Shown: one piece after another, positions 36,134 to 44,405 of the stretch
How the letters are laid out: each line of letters begins with the position of its first letter
How positions within the stretch are numbered: the stretch's first letter is position 1
Source: Mycolicibacterium cosmeticum
Lineage (GTDB): Bacteria > Actinomycetota > Actinomycetes > Mycobacteriales > Mycobacteriaceae
Reading direction: 5' to 3'
Assembly: GCA_016197365.1 (NCBI GenBank)
Contig: JACPVS010000009.1
Location: forward strand, 62,001 to 126,000
DNA length: 64,000 bases
Position numbers and translations under genes: made by a program
Notes under the pieces: model-generated
Database searches by the model: none
Told to the model about the DNA's origin: nothing
The model's input: only the letters and a program-made list of their open reading frames with translations

Positions 36134-36550
36134 TCAGGCCGGAGCCGAACCGATCTCCACCTCGATGGGGTGGCGGTTCTCGCGGCGATCCAGTTCGCGG
36201 GCCAGCAGCCAGGCCTCCGCGGGAGGCAACGGCCGGATGTCGCCGAGCCGGCCTCGGGTGAGCTCCACTTCGACGGCGTACTCGTCGGGATGCTGCAACA
36301 GAATCCACCTCAGGCCGTCCCGCTCGAAACGGCGAATCTGATGATAGTAACTCAGGACACCGTCATAGACGTCGAGGATGTCCTCGGAACCCCCGTAAGT
36401 GCCGCTCTCGCTGCGAATGTGGGCGAAGTGCTCGAGTTCCCGATCAGGAAACTGGAAATCGCAGGGACGATATGCGGACCGCACGATCACCATCGATCCG
36501 TCGGGCCGCTCGACACATCGCTTGTGTGGCTTGCTCACGAACTCCGTCAT
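36134..36550 (-). CDS. hypothetical soluble protein
   Basis: A 138-residue protein that I do not recognise. It is mixed alpha/beta with no signal peptide or membrane helix: RPDGSMVIVRSAYRPCDFQF, a Gly/Ser loop SESGTYGGSEDILDVYDGVLSYYHQIRRFERDG, then LRWILLQHPDEYAVEVELTRG and an acidic helical C-terminus. The start MTEFVSKPHKRC is preferred to a longer frame rich in Arg/Ala. It is convergent with arsR and lies downstream of the tRNA-Cys terminator. Confidence 0.6.
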   Translation of the reverse strand: MTEFVSKPHKRCVERPDGSMVIVRSAYRPCDFQFPDRELEHFAHIRSESGTYGGSEDILDVYDGVLSYYHQIRRFERDGLRWILLQHPDEYAVEVELTRGRLGDIRPLPPAEAWLLARELDRRENRHPIEVEIGSAPA

Positions 36551-36630
36551 CGCCCGGTGGCCCCTGCAATCCGAATGTGCACGAGATGATGCTAGAGCCG
36601 GATTGCCGACGCGGCGCGCAAAACCCGCCC

Positions 36631-36672
36631 ATCGCGAGGTAGGCACCGCCGAAACGGTACCTACCTCGCGAT
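36631..36672 (-). terminator. terminator of tRNA-Cys
   Basis: A 13-bp perfect stem (36631-36643 with 36660-36672) continues after one mismatch into a 4-bp stem (36645-36648 with 36555-equivalent bases 36655-36658), loop CCGAAA. It begins 4 bases beyond the tRNA 3' end on the minus strand and is followed by GGGCGGGTTTTGC, giving a short U-tract. Confidence 0.85.
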
Positions 36673-36675
36673 CGC

Positions 36676-36749
36676 TGGAGCGAGTGACGGGATTCGAACC
36701 CGTGTAAACGGCTTTGCAGGCCGGTGCCTAGCCACTCAGCCACACCCGC
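36676..36749 (-). tRNA. tRNA-Cys (anticodon GCA)
   Basis: Read on the minus strand the gene begins GCGGGTG, which pairs with CACTCGC at the 3' end (one G-U). The discriminator base is U, as in other Cys tRNAs, and CCA is encoded. The anticodon loop CTGCAAA is closed by GCC/GGC-type pairs, giving anticodon GCA. The T-loop GGTTCGAATCC is standard. A strong hairpin terminator follows. Confidence 0.97.
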
Positions 36750-36809
36750 AGCGCGATGAACATTGCCACCCCCGCTGACCTGTGCCAACCGTTGCACTCG
36801 CCGTGATCG

Positions 36810-37562
36810 CTATTCGTGCGGCATGCCCGCTGCCAAACCGGTCTGCGGCCAGCCCGGCGGTGAGTCCTCCCAAGGCTCTTGGCGGCCGAACGGCGTCAGA
36901 TCCAGGAACGGATACCCGACGGCTGAATGGTCCAGTCCCCGGGCGTACGCCGAGTAGGTGTGGAAGACCTCGTCGTCGCGGCGCAGGAACACACTGGCGC
37001 CCGGCCAGTCGCCCCGCAGGTCACGATCCGTCCAGCCGTCGGCGCGCAATTCGTCGAGCGACTTGTAGTTGTAGTGCACCGCAGCACGTTCCGGGTCGAG
37101 CGTGACGCCCAGGTCGTAGCTGAAATCACCATCACGCGAGGAGTACCACGGGAACGTCCAGCCGTGCGCATCGCGATAGCGGGCGATGCTCGCGTACGGC
37201 GCCCGCGACACGCAGGCGAACGTCACCCCTTTGGCGTTCAGCAGCGCCCGGTCGGATTCGGTGAAGGTCAGGTCGGCGGCCGCCGTGCAACTGGGGCAGC
37301 CCTGGTCGATGTCGTCGAGCCACATGAAGTGATGGATGTAGAGCTGCTGACGCCCCTCGAAGAGGTCGACCAGTCCCACCTCGCCGTCCGGTCCGTCGAA
37401 GCGGTAGTCCTTGTCCATCTTCACCATCGGCAACCGCCGGCGTTCGGCGTTGACCGCGTCGCGCAGATGGGTGGCCTCGCGTTCCCGCGCCAGCAGTTTC
37501 TTGCGGGCCGCCAGCCACTGCTCGCGCGACGCCACATCGGGATAGGCGGTGCTGAATGACAT
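36810..37562 (-). CDS. DUF899 family protein, thioredoxin-like
   Basis: A 250-residue protein of the DUF899 family. Typical segments: SREQWLAARKKLLAREREATHLRDAVNAERRRLPMVKMDKDY (first 60 residues, split helices), QQLYIHHFMWLDDIDQGCPSCTAAAD with a CPSC thiol pair (about 92-117), and FPWYSSRDGDFSYDLGV with VFLRRDDEVFHTYSAYARG. The fold is related to thioredoxin/peroxiredoxin-like proteins; activity is not established. AGGAGG lies 7 bases before the ATG at 37562. Single gene divergent from mgtC. Confidence 0.88.
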   Translation of the reverse strand: MSFSTAYPDVASREQWLAARKKLLAREREATHLRDAVNAERRRLPMVKMDKDYRFDGPDGEVGLVDLFEGRQQLYIHHFMWLDDIDQGCPSCTAAADLTFTESDRALLNAKGVTFACVSRAPYASIARYRDAHGWTFPWYSSRDGDFSYDLGVTLDPERAAVHYNYKSLDELRADGWTDRDLRGDWPGASVFLRRDDEVFHTYSAYARGLDHSAVGYPFLDLTPFGRQEPWEDSPPGWPQTGLAAGMPHE

Positions 37563-37654
37563 CAGGTCAGCCTCCTTCGAGTCGTGTTGAGGTACCGACC
37601 CGCCCGGGCACCGAAACTCATCGCGGCGGTCACCCCGCGGTTTAGGTTGTTCGC

Positions 37655-38389
37655 ATGATTGAGTGGCTGGCCGATCCCCCACTGTTCGGCGGTCCCGGCC
37701 AGGGAGCCCGCCAGATCATCGAGTTGTTCGCCGCGTTCGGGTTGACCGCGCTGATCGGTCTGGAACGCGAAATCCAGGGTAAGGCCGCGGGCCTGCGCAC
37801 CCAGACCATCGTCGGCACCGCCGCCGCCCTGATCATGCTGATCAGCAAGTACGGCTTCTCCGACGTCCTGGTCGCCGGGACCGTCATGGTCGACCCGTCC
37901 CGGGTGGCGGCCCAGATCGTCTCGGGCATCGGATTTCTCGGTGCCGGCATCATCATCACCCGGCGCGGCGCGGTGCACGGCCTCACCACCGCCGCCGCGG
38001 TGTGGGAGTCGGCCGCAATCGGAATGGCCGCCGGCGCGGGACTTTTACTACTGGCGGTCACCGTGACCGTCATCCACTTCCTCATCATGGTGGGGTTCAT
38101 GCCCCTGGCGCGCATGCTGGCCGCCCGGCTGGCCGGGTCGATCCGGATGCACATCACCTACGAGGAGGGTCACGGGGTGATGACCCAACTGCTGGCCGCA
38201 TGCGACCGGCGCCGCTGGCAGCTGACCGAGCTGGCCGCCGATCGCGGTCCAGAACCATTGGAGGTGCCCGCGAACCTGTCGGGCGCGATCCTCACCCTGG
38301 CGGGCAACGGCGTCACCCAGGCGCCGCTGGTGCTGGCCGGCATCCCCGGGGTGACGTCGATCCGTCAGCTCGACGAAGATCCCGACTGA
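37655..38389 (+). CDS. mgtC: MgtC/SapB family membrane protein
   Basis: A 244-residue protein with four or five membrane helices in the first 150 residues (LFAAFGLTALIGLEREIQGKAAGLRTQTIVG, then GIGFLGAGIIITRRGAVHGLTTAAAVWESAAIGMAAG, the MgtC signature) and a C-terminal soluble ACT-like domain (IRMHITYEEGHGVMTQLLAAC). In Salmonella and M. tuberculosis MgtC supports survival in low Mg and in macrophages, probably by modulating the F1F0 ATP synthase and membrane potential. Its 3' end overlaps the convergent MFS gene by 25 bases. Confidence 0.9.
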   Translation: MIEWLADPPLFGGPGQGARQIIELFAAFGLTALIGLEREIQGKAAGLRTQTIVGTAAALIMLISKYGFSDVLVAGTVMVDPSRVAAQIVSGIGFLGAGIIITRRGAVHGLTTAAAVWESAAIGMAAGAGLLLLAVTVTVIHFLIMVGFMPLARMLAARLAGSIRMHITYEEGHGVMTQLLAACDRRRWQLTELAADRGPEPLEVPANLSGAILTLAGNGVTQAPLVLAGIPGVTSIRQLDEDPD

Positions 38390-39810
38390 GACGCGGCGCG
38401 GGTGGCGCGGTATGACGCCACCGCGGTGAGAGCCGCCAGCACCGCGAACACCCCGAACATCCAGCGCGCCGCCGTCGCGTCATCGCCCAACTCGGCGTTC
38501 ACGATGACACCGGCCAGGCCTGCGCCGAAGGCTCCACAGATCAGCTGAACCGTGTTGATGGCCGCGGCCGCCGTCGCGCCTTCCGCGGAGTCGTCCACCG
38601 CACCCATCGCCCACGCCGACAGATGCGGCCACGCCATCCCGATGCCGGTGCCGGTGACCATCAGCGCCACCCCCCAGCCGATGGTCACCGCAACGGACGC
38701 ATCGGACCGCACACTCAACGCCGCCGACCCCAGCCCGATCGCCATCACCAGCGGCGCGACGGCCACGATCCGGGAGACCAGCCGCTTGCGGTCGACCGAC
38801 GCGCTGACGATCTCCCCCGCGGTCCAGCCGACGGACAGCGTGACGCCGAGGAAGCCGGCGAACAGTGGTTCCAGGTGTGCCAGCCGCTGGCCGAACAGCG
38901 GCACGTACATGTCGACCATGGTCGACGCCATCAACAGGCCGAGGGTCAGGTAGATCCACTTCAACGGGCCCGGCCGGAACGCCGTCGGCGGCAGCACCGA
39001 TGCCCGAGCTCTCGCCCCGGCCATCCGGCGGTCCACCACCAGAAACGCGACGATCAGGCCCATGCCGCCGGCCAGCAGCACCGCGGTGAGCACGGCATTG
39101 CGCGGAATGCCGGCGACGCTGATCGCCAACGCGGCGCCGCCGAGCAGCAGCAGCGACCAGATCGGAATCCGCAGTGCGCCGGGTTCCGGTCCGGTCGCTG
39201 CGCGCCCGCGCCCCGGCAGCGCCAGCGGCACCAGCACCGCCATGGCAACAGTCAGAATCACCAGCACGCCGAATGCCCAACGCCACGAACCGAACTGGGC
39301 GAAGAACCCGCCGCCGGCAGGCCCGAGCAGCGTCCCCACGCCCCACATCGCCGAGACGAGAGCCGAAGCCCGAACCCACAATGCCTGCGGCAGAGCCGAA
39401 TTGATGACGGCGTAGCCCAGGCCGGCCAGCAGGCCACCGGCCGCACCCTGCACCGTCCGGCCCACCAACAGCAACTCCATGGTGGGCGCGGCGGCGCACA
39501 GCAGGCTGCCCGCGCCGAAGACGGCGAACCCGGCCAAATACGCCCAGCGCGGCCCGAGCCGGCTGAGCACCGCACCGACGGTGGTCGCGGCGACCACCGA
39601 GGCCACCAGGTAGACCGTCGTCACCCACGCGTAGAACCGTTGCCCACCGATGTCGGCGACCGCGCTGGGCAGCAGGCTGATGGTGAGGAATTCGTTGGTC
39701 GCATACAGCGCGACGCCGCCGGCCAGAACTGTCGACGCACCAAGGTGTTTGGGGCCGAGCAACTCCCGCCAACTACCGGTGGTCACGGGATCGGCGTGCG
39801 TGTCGGTCAC
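38365..39810 (-). CDS. MFS drug-efflux transporter (DHA2-like, Rv1634 type)
   Basis: A 481-residue major facilitator with 14 predicted helices. The A-motif region is partly kept in TVGAVLSRLGPRWAYLAGFAVFGAGSLLCA; motif C-like GTLLGPAGGGFFAQFGSWRWAF (about 160-181) points to a drug:H+ antiporter. In M. tuberculosis the gene next to uvrB is Rv1634, a multidrug exporter of this type, so synteny supports orthology. It ends inside the mgtC 3' end. It lies 45 bases downstream of uvrB on the opposite side of the uvrB stop? No: uvrB ends at 39856, upstream start 39810, so both run leftward and could be co-transcribed. Confidence 0.88.
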   Translation of the reverse strand: MTDTHADPVTTGSWRELLGPKHLGASTVLAGGVALYATNEFLTISLLPSAVADIGGQRFYAWVTTVYLVASVVAATTVGAVLSRLGPRWAYLAGFAVFGAGSLLCAAAPTMELLLVGRTVQGAAGGLLAGLGYAVINSALPQALWVRASALVSAMWGVGTLLGPAGGGFFAQFGSWRWAFGVLVILTVAMAVLVPLALPGRGRAATGPEPGALRIPIWSLLLLGGAALAISVAGIPRNAVLTAVLLAGGMGLIVAFLVVDRRMAGARARASVLPPTAFRPGPLKWIYLTLGLLMASTMVDMYVPLFGQRLAHLEPLFAGFLGVTLSVGWTAGEIVSASVDRKRLVSRIVAVAPLVMAIGLGSAALSVRSDASVAVTIGWGVALMVTGTGIGMAWPHLSAWAMGAVDDSAEGATAAAAINTVQLICGAFGAGLAGVIVNAELGDDATAARWMFGVFAVLAALTAVASYRATRAASQSGSSSS

Positions 39811-39855
39811 GCCGGAAACGCTAAACGCTCAACAGCAGTTGAGGTCAAGGAAGGC

Positions 39856-42027
39856 TCATTTCAGCCCGGCCGCGTCCATTCCTCGCAGTTCCTTCTTCAG
39901 GTCCTGAATCTCATCGCGGATGCGTCCGGCCAGCTCGAACTGCAGATCCCGGGCCGCCGTCATCATCTGCTCGGTGAGGTCCTTGATGAGGTCGGCGAGC
40001 TCGGCACGGGGCATGTTCGCGGTGTCGCGACCCTCGATGATGCCGGCGCTGACCGCCCGTCCCGGCTCGCCCTGGGCGCGGCGCCCCCGCGAGGCATTGC
40101 GGCCCGATCCGCCGATCTGCACCGACTCGGTGTCATCGGCTTCCTTGTACACCTGGTCGAGGATGTCGGCGATCTTCTTGCGCAGCGGCTGCGGGTCGAT
40201 ACCGTGCTCTTCGTTGTAGGCGACCTGTTTGGCCCGGCGGCGGTCGGTCTCGTCGATCGCCTCTCGCATCGAGTCGGTGATCTTGTCGGCATACATGTGC
40301 ACCTCACCGGACACGTTGCGCGCCGCGCGGCCGATGGTCTGGATGAGGCTGCGCGGAGACCGCAGGAAACCTTCCTTGTCGGCGTCGAGGATGGCCACCA
40401 GGGACACCTCGGGCAAATCCAGGCCCTCGCGCAGCAGGTTGATGCCCACGAGCACGTCGTACTCGCCCAGCCGCAGCTGACGCAGCAGCTCGACACGGCG
40501 CAGGGTGTCCACCTCGGAGTGCAGGTAGCGCACCCGGATGCCCATTTCGAGCAGATAGTCGGTGAGATCCTCGGCCATCTTCTTGGTGAGGGTGGTGACC
40601 AGCACCCGCTCATCGCGTTCGGTGCGCAGCCGGATCTCGCCGATCAGGTCGTCGATCTGCCCCTTGGTCGGCTTGACCTGCACCTGCGGGTCGACCAGCC
40701 CCGTCGGGCGGATCACCTGCTCGACGAACTCGCCGCCGGCCTGCGCCATCTCGTAGTTGCCCGGCGTCGCCGACAGATACACCGTCTGGCCGATGCGCTG
40801 GGCGAACTCCTCCCAGGTCAACGGACGGTTGTCGACGGCCGAGGGCAACCGGAACCCGAAGTCCACCAGGTTGCGCTTACGCGACATGTCGCCCTCATAC
40901 ATGCCGCCGATCTGCGGCACCGTGACATGCGACTCGTCGATGACGAGCAGGAAGTCCTCCGGGAAGTAGTCGATGAGCGTGGCCGGCGCCGTTCCCGCGC
41001 CACGGCCGTCGATATGCCGCGAGTAGTTCTCGATGCCGGAACAGAAGCCGACCTGCTTCATCATCTCCAGGTCGTAATTGGTCCGCATCCGCAGCCGCTG
41101 CGCCTCCAGCAGCTTGCCCTGACCCTCCAGTTCGGCCAACCGGCCTTCCAGTTCGGCTTCGATACTGGTGATCGCCACGGCCATCCGGTCGGGACCCGCC
41201 ACGTAGTGGGTGGCGGGGAAGATCCGCACCGACTCGACCTGACGGACCACGTCGCCGGTGAGCGGGTGCAGGTAGTACAGGGCTTCGACCTCGTCACCGA
41301 AGAATTCGATGCGGATGGCGAGTTCCTCATAGGACGGGATGATCTCGACGGTGTCGCCCCGCACCCGGAACGATCCGCGGGTGAACGAGATGTCGTTGCG
41401 GTCGTACTGGACATCGACGAGCAGCCGCAACAATCCATCCCGCGGCACGTCGTCGCCGACCTTGAGTTCCACCGACCTGTCCAGGTAGGACTGCGGCGTG
41501 CCGAGGCCGTAGATGCAGGACACCGAGGCGACCACGACGACGTCACGGCGGGACAGCAGGCTCGAGGTCGCCGAGTGCCGCAGCCGCTCGACATCGTCGT
41601 TGATCGAGCTGTCCTTCTCGATGTAGGTGTCGGTCTGCGCGATGTACGCTTCCGGCTGGTAGTAGTCGTAATACGAGACGAAGTATTCAACGGCGTTGTG
41701 CGGCAGCATCTCCCGTAGCTCATTGGCCAGCTGGGCGGCCAGGGTCTTGTTCGGCGCCATCACCAGGGTGGGCCGCTGCAGCCGCTCGATGAGCCATGCC
41801 GTGGTCGCCGACTTACCGGTACCGGTGGCGCCCAGCAGGACGATGTCCCGCTCCCCCGCCCGGACCCGGCGTTCGAGGTCCTCGATGGCGGCCGGCTGGT
41901 CACCGGCGGGCTGATACTCGCTGACCACCTCGAATTCGCCGCCGGCACGCACGATGCCATTCACGGCGTCGGCGGCAGGTCGGTACTCCGAGTGCGCCAG
42001 CACGGGATGTTCGGTCGCGAAAGCCAT
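39856..42027 (-). CDS. uvrB: UvrB, excinuclease ABC subunit B
   Basis: A 723-residue UvrB, the damage-verification helicase of nucleotide excision repair. Walker A is [13 protein letters not shown] (about residues 62-74); the beta-hairpin region is [19 protein letters not shown]-like box IDESHVT; the motif VI region is [12 protein letters not shown]; and the C-terminal UvrC-binding coiled coil ends [28 protein letters not shown]. The start [17 protein letters not shown] matches the M. tuberculosis protein; upstream in-frame codons are not conserved. Neighbours match the M. tuberculosis uvrB locus. Confidence 0.97.
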   Translation of the reverse strand: MAFATEHPVLAHSEYRPAADAVNGIVRAGGEFEVVSEYQPAGDQPAAIEDLERRVRAGERDIVLLGATGTGKSATTAWLIERLQRPTLVMAPNKTLAAQLANELREMLPHNAVEYFVSYYDYYQPEAYIAQTDTYIEKDSSINDDVERLRHSATSSLLSRRDVVVVASVSCIYGLGTPQSYLDRSVELKVGDDVPRDGLLRLLVDVQYDRNDISFTRGSFRVRGDTVEIIPSYEELAIRIEFFGDEVEALYYLHPLTGDVVRQVESVRIFPATHYVAGPDRMAVAITSIEAELEGRLAELEGQGKLLEAQRLRMRTNYDLEMMKQVGFCSGIENYSRHIDGRGAGTAPATLIDYFPEDFLLVIDESHVTVPQIGGMYEGDMSRKRNLVDFGFRLPSAVDNRPLTWEEFAQRIGQTVYLSATPGNYEMAQAGGEFVEQVIRPTGLVDPQVQVKPTKGQIDDLIGEIRLRTERDERVLVTTLTKKMAEDLTDYLLEMGIRVRYLHSEVDTLRRVELLRQLRLGEYDVLVGINLLREGLDLPEVSLVAILDADKEGFLRSPRSLIQTIGRAARNVSGEVHMYADKITDSMREAIDETDRRRAKQVAYNEEHGIDPQPLRKKIADILDQVYKEADDTESVQIGGSGRNASRGRRAQGEPGRAVSAGIIEGRDTANMPRAELADLIKDLTEQMMTAARDLQFELAGRIRDEIQDLKKELRGMDAAGLK

Positions 42028-42097
42028 GATCACCAGGTTAAGCGCCGCCACCGACATGTTCATTCCCGCCCGAGCCGCACTGCGCTACCGTGACGCC

Positions 42098-42610
42098 GTG
42101 CCAGGCATCCACCCGCCCAAACACGAGGTCTTCGACCTGCGGGCCCGCACCAACACCGACCCCAAGGGCATCGTGCGCGACGTCGACGTCTACACGGTGC
42201 AACCCTGGGGCCTCTACATGGCCCGGCCCGCTCCCGGCCGGGAACAGTTCCACTACCTGGAGTCCTGGCTGCTGCCCACCCTCGGGCTGCGGGCGACGGT
42301 GTTCCATTTCAACCCGGGCCACGAGCGCGATCAGGACTTCTATCTCGACGTCGGGCGGTACACCGCCGGGGCGGACCGCTGGGAGGCCGAGGACCACTAC
42401 CTGGACTTGGTGGTCCGCACCGGTACGGACGTCGGACTGACCGATATCGACGAGTTGGTGGCCGCCGTGACCGCGGGCTTGCTCAGCGCCGAAGCCGCCG
42501 AGGAGGCCATCCGGACGGCACTGACGACGGTGGACGCACTCGCCCGGCACGACTACGACCTGGGGCGGTGGCTGACCGGTCGCGATATGCCGCTGACCTG
42601 GCGGGCGTAA
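42098..42610 (+). CDS. DUF402 domain protein (Rv1632c-like)
   Basis: A 170-residue protein with HPPKHEVFDLRARTNTDPKGIVRDVDVY at the start and the DUF402 region VFHFNPGHERDQDFYLDVGRYTAGADRWEAEDHYLDLVVRTG (split), whose acidic residues bind metal in nucleoside-diphosphate phosphatase relatives. Function here is untested. The GTG at 42098 fits the homologue start; an ATG at 42056 is possible. It diverges from uvrB (70-base gap) and shares one base with the start of the next gene. Confidence 0.78.
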   Translation: MPGIHPPKHEVFDLRARTNTDPKGIVRDVDVYTVQPWGLYMARPAPGREQFHYLESWLLPTLGLRATVFHFNPGHERDQDFYLDVGRYTAGADRWEAEDHYLDLVVRTGTDVGLTDIDELVAAVTAGLLSAEAAEEAIRTALTTVDALARHDYDLGRWLTGRDMPLTWRA

Positions 42611-43149
42611 TGTCTCGCGGTATGAGTGTCACCAGACGCGCAGGAGTGGCCGGGCCCCTGGCCGCCTTGTTGCTGTGTGCGGGGCAGTGGCTCCCGGCCG
42701 TCGCGGCCGCCGACCCGGAGCCCGCCCCGCCCCCACCGGCGCCGGATCAGGCCGGTCAGTTGCTGCACAACGTCACGTACAAGGCCAGGGCCGACGGGAC
42801 GTCGCGCGGGGCGACCGTGGCCTACAAGGCCGACGACCACAACATCAACAGTGAGCAGCCGACACTGCTGCCGGGGCAGACATTCGAGATCAACACGGTG
42901 ATGACGGATCCGAAGCTGGCCGGAATGGAGCTGTCCATCCAGTGGCCGTACGGGTCCAATCTGCACTGCGAGATCCTGGTCGACGACCAGACCGTGGCGC
43001 AGGCCGATCAGTTCATCGCGCCGCGGGTGTTCCGGGTGAAGGACGACCCGCTCTACGGCACCCTGCAGTGTGGTGCGCCGCTGGAGGTGCCGGCCGCCGG
43101 CACGCTCCCGCCGCCTGCCGACGCGGCGGTGCCGGCGCCGCCCGAGTAG
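42610..43149 (+). CDS. secreted hypothetical protein
   Basis: A 179-residue protein with a signal peptide (VTRRAGVAGPLAALLLCAGQWLPAVAAA-D, cleavage near 37). A Pro-rich segment (EPAPPPPAPDQA) leads to a beta-rich domain with two Cys (NLHCEILVDDQ, TLQCGAPLEV), likely a disulfide, and a Pro/Ala tail. No family recognised. The ATG at 42610 overlaps the DUF402 stop by one base (TAATG), indicating coupling; an internal ATG at 42622 would give a cleaner signal peptide. Confidence 0.72.
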   Translation: MSRGMSVTRRAGVAGPLAALLLCAGQWLPAVAAADPEPAPPPPAPDQAGQLLHNVTYKARADGTSRGATVAYKADDHNINSEQPTLLPGQTFEINTVMTDPKLAGMELSIQWPYGSNLHCEILVDDQTVAQADQFIAPRVFRVKDDPLYGTLQCGAPLEVPAAGTLPPPADAAVPAPPE

Positions 43150-43153
43150 CGTC

Positions 43154-44317
43154 TCAGGGCCGCCAGCCGGTGCTGTCGGCCCACACCTGCGCCCGTCGGT
43201 AGTTGTCCAGGAACCAGGGTTCCTTGGCCTGCGCGTAGTCAGCGGTGGCCAGCGCGGCGCGTTTGGCAGCCAGATAGTCGGCCCGGACCCCGGGGTTGGC
43301 CTTCAACCAGTCGACGAACAGCAGCGCGAACTCCTGGTTCGGTCTGCCGTTCACCCGGATATGGACGTTCGTGGACCGGCCTGGGTCGGCGGATGCGTGA
43401 AAGCGCTTGTGCCACAGCGCCGCATCAGCGGAGTGCGGCGTGTCCGCAGTGATCGTCGGCACCCGCGGGTAGCCGGCCGCCAGCAGCGGCCCGACGAGTT
43501 CGTCGGCCAATTCCGGCACTGCGACGGTGATCTGGATGTCGATGACGTCCTTACCGCCCATTCCGGGCACCGCGGTGGAGCCGATGTGGTCGATCCGCAG
43601 CGCCCGGTGCCCGCACGCGGTGTTGAGCCGCGCGATGATGCGCTGCGCCTGTTCCGGCCATGTCGGATCGTAGGCAACGACGGCGTAGTCGCGGTGCGCC
43701 GGTGTGCCGGCCCTGAGATTGTGGGCGAACGGCAGGATGCGTTGATGCCATAGCTCCCTTGCCTTTTCGACCAACTCCCCCGACGACCCGGAGTTGTCCA
43801 GCCACACATCGGCGACGGCCCGGCGCTGCTCCTCGGTGGCCTGTGCGGCGATCCGGGCGCGCGCGTCGGCCTCGGTGAAATTGCGGTATTCGATGAGCCG
43901 TTTGACCCGCAGGTCGGGATCGGCGTTCACCACGATCACCAAGGGGAACATCGGCGCCATCTGGGATTCCACCAGTAGCGGGATGTCCTCGACGATGATG
44001 GCATCGGCGCCGGCCGCCTCGATGAGCTCGGAGCGGCGGTGGGCCACCAGCGGATGCACGATGCCGTTCAACGTCTGACGCTTCTCGTCGTCGCTGAAGG
44101 CGACGGCCGCCAGCGCGGGCCGGTTCAGCGCGCCGTCCGCTTGCAGGATGGCGTCCCCGAACGCGTCGACCAGCTTGCTCAGCCCCTCGGTACCGGGCTC
44201 GACCACTTCCCGAGCGATCACATCGCCGTCCACGACGATCGCGCCGAGTTCACCGAACGTCGACGACACCGTCGACTTGCCCGCACCGATGCCGCCGGTC
44301 AGTCCGATCCTGAGCAT
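43154..44317 (-). CDS. coaE: dephospho-CoA kinase fused to a GrpB/UPF0157 domain
   Basis: A 387-residue two-domain protein. Residues 1-200 are CoaE: Walker A GLTGGIGAGKST (6-17), VDGDVIARE (substrate site), GIVHPLVAHRRSELIE and DIPLLVES. It catalyses the last step of CoA synthesis. Residues about 210-387 are a GrpB/UPF0157 nucleotidyltransferase-fold domain (VAYDPTWPEQAQRIIARL, RIDHIGSTAVPGMGGKDVIDIQI, NVHIRVNGRPNQEFALLFVDWL). The same fusion occurs in M. tuberculosis Rv1631, where the extra domain has been linked to folding or regulation. A GAAGGAG site precedes the ATG; it lies behind the rpsA terminator. Confidence 0.95.
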   Translation of the reverse strand: MLRIGLTGGIGAGKSTVSSTFGELGAIVVDGDVIAREVVEPGTEGLSKLVDAFGDAILQADGALNRPALAAVAFSDDEKRQTLNGIVHPLVAHRRSELIEAAGADAIIVEDIPLLVESQMAPMFPLVIVVNADPDLRVKRLIEYRNFTEADARARIAAQATEEQRRAVADVWLDNSGSSGELVEKARELWHQRILPFAHNLRAGTPAHRDYAVVAYDPTWPEQAQRIIARLNTACGHRALRIDHIGSTAVPGMGGKDVIDIQITVAVPELADELVGPLLAAGYPRVPTITADTPHSADAALWHKRFHASADPGRSTNVHIRVNGRPNQEFALLFVDWLKANPGVRADYLAAKRAALATADYAQAKEPWFLDNYRRAQVWADSTGWRP

Positions 44318-44337
44318 GAAACTCCTTCAACAGGTGC

Positions 44338-44382
44338 AAAAAAGAACCGCGCAGCACGTCCGTGAGGACGTGCTGCGCGGTT
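44338..44382 (-). terminator. very strong rho-independent terminator of rpsA
   Basis: A perfect 17-bp stem (44345-44361 with 44366-44382) with loop GTGA. On the minus strand it is followed after one base by six U residues (44343-44338), a textbook intrinsic terminator, uncommon in mycobacteria. It sits between rpsA and coaE and should cut readthrough. Confidence 0.96.
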
Positions 44383-44405
44383 TCACTCGGCGAAGAGTGT
44401 CTTTG

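Noticed and set aside
36134..36646. Longer start for the hypothetical protein at 36550
   Set aside because: The extra 32 codons overlap the tRNA terminator hairpin and look like non-coding translation.
38623..41718. Open frame of about 1000 codons on the plus strand
   Set aside because: It lies antisense to the MFS exporter and uvrB and is rich in His, Gln, Arg and Asp without any fold-like pattern.
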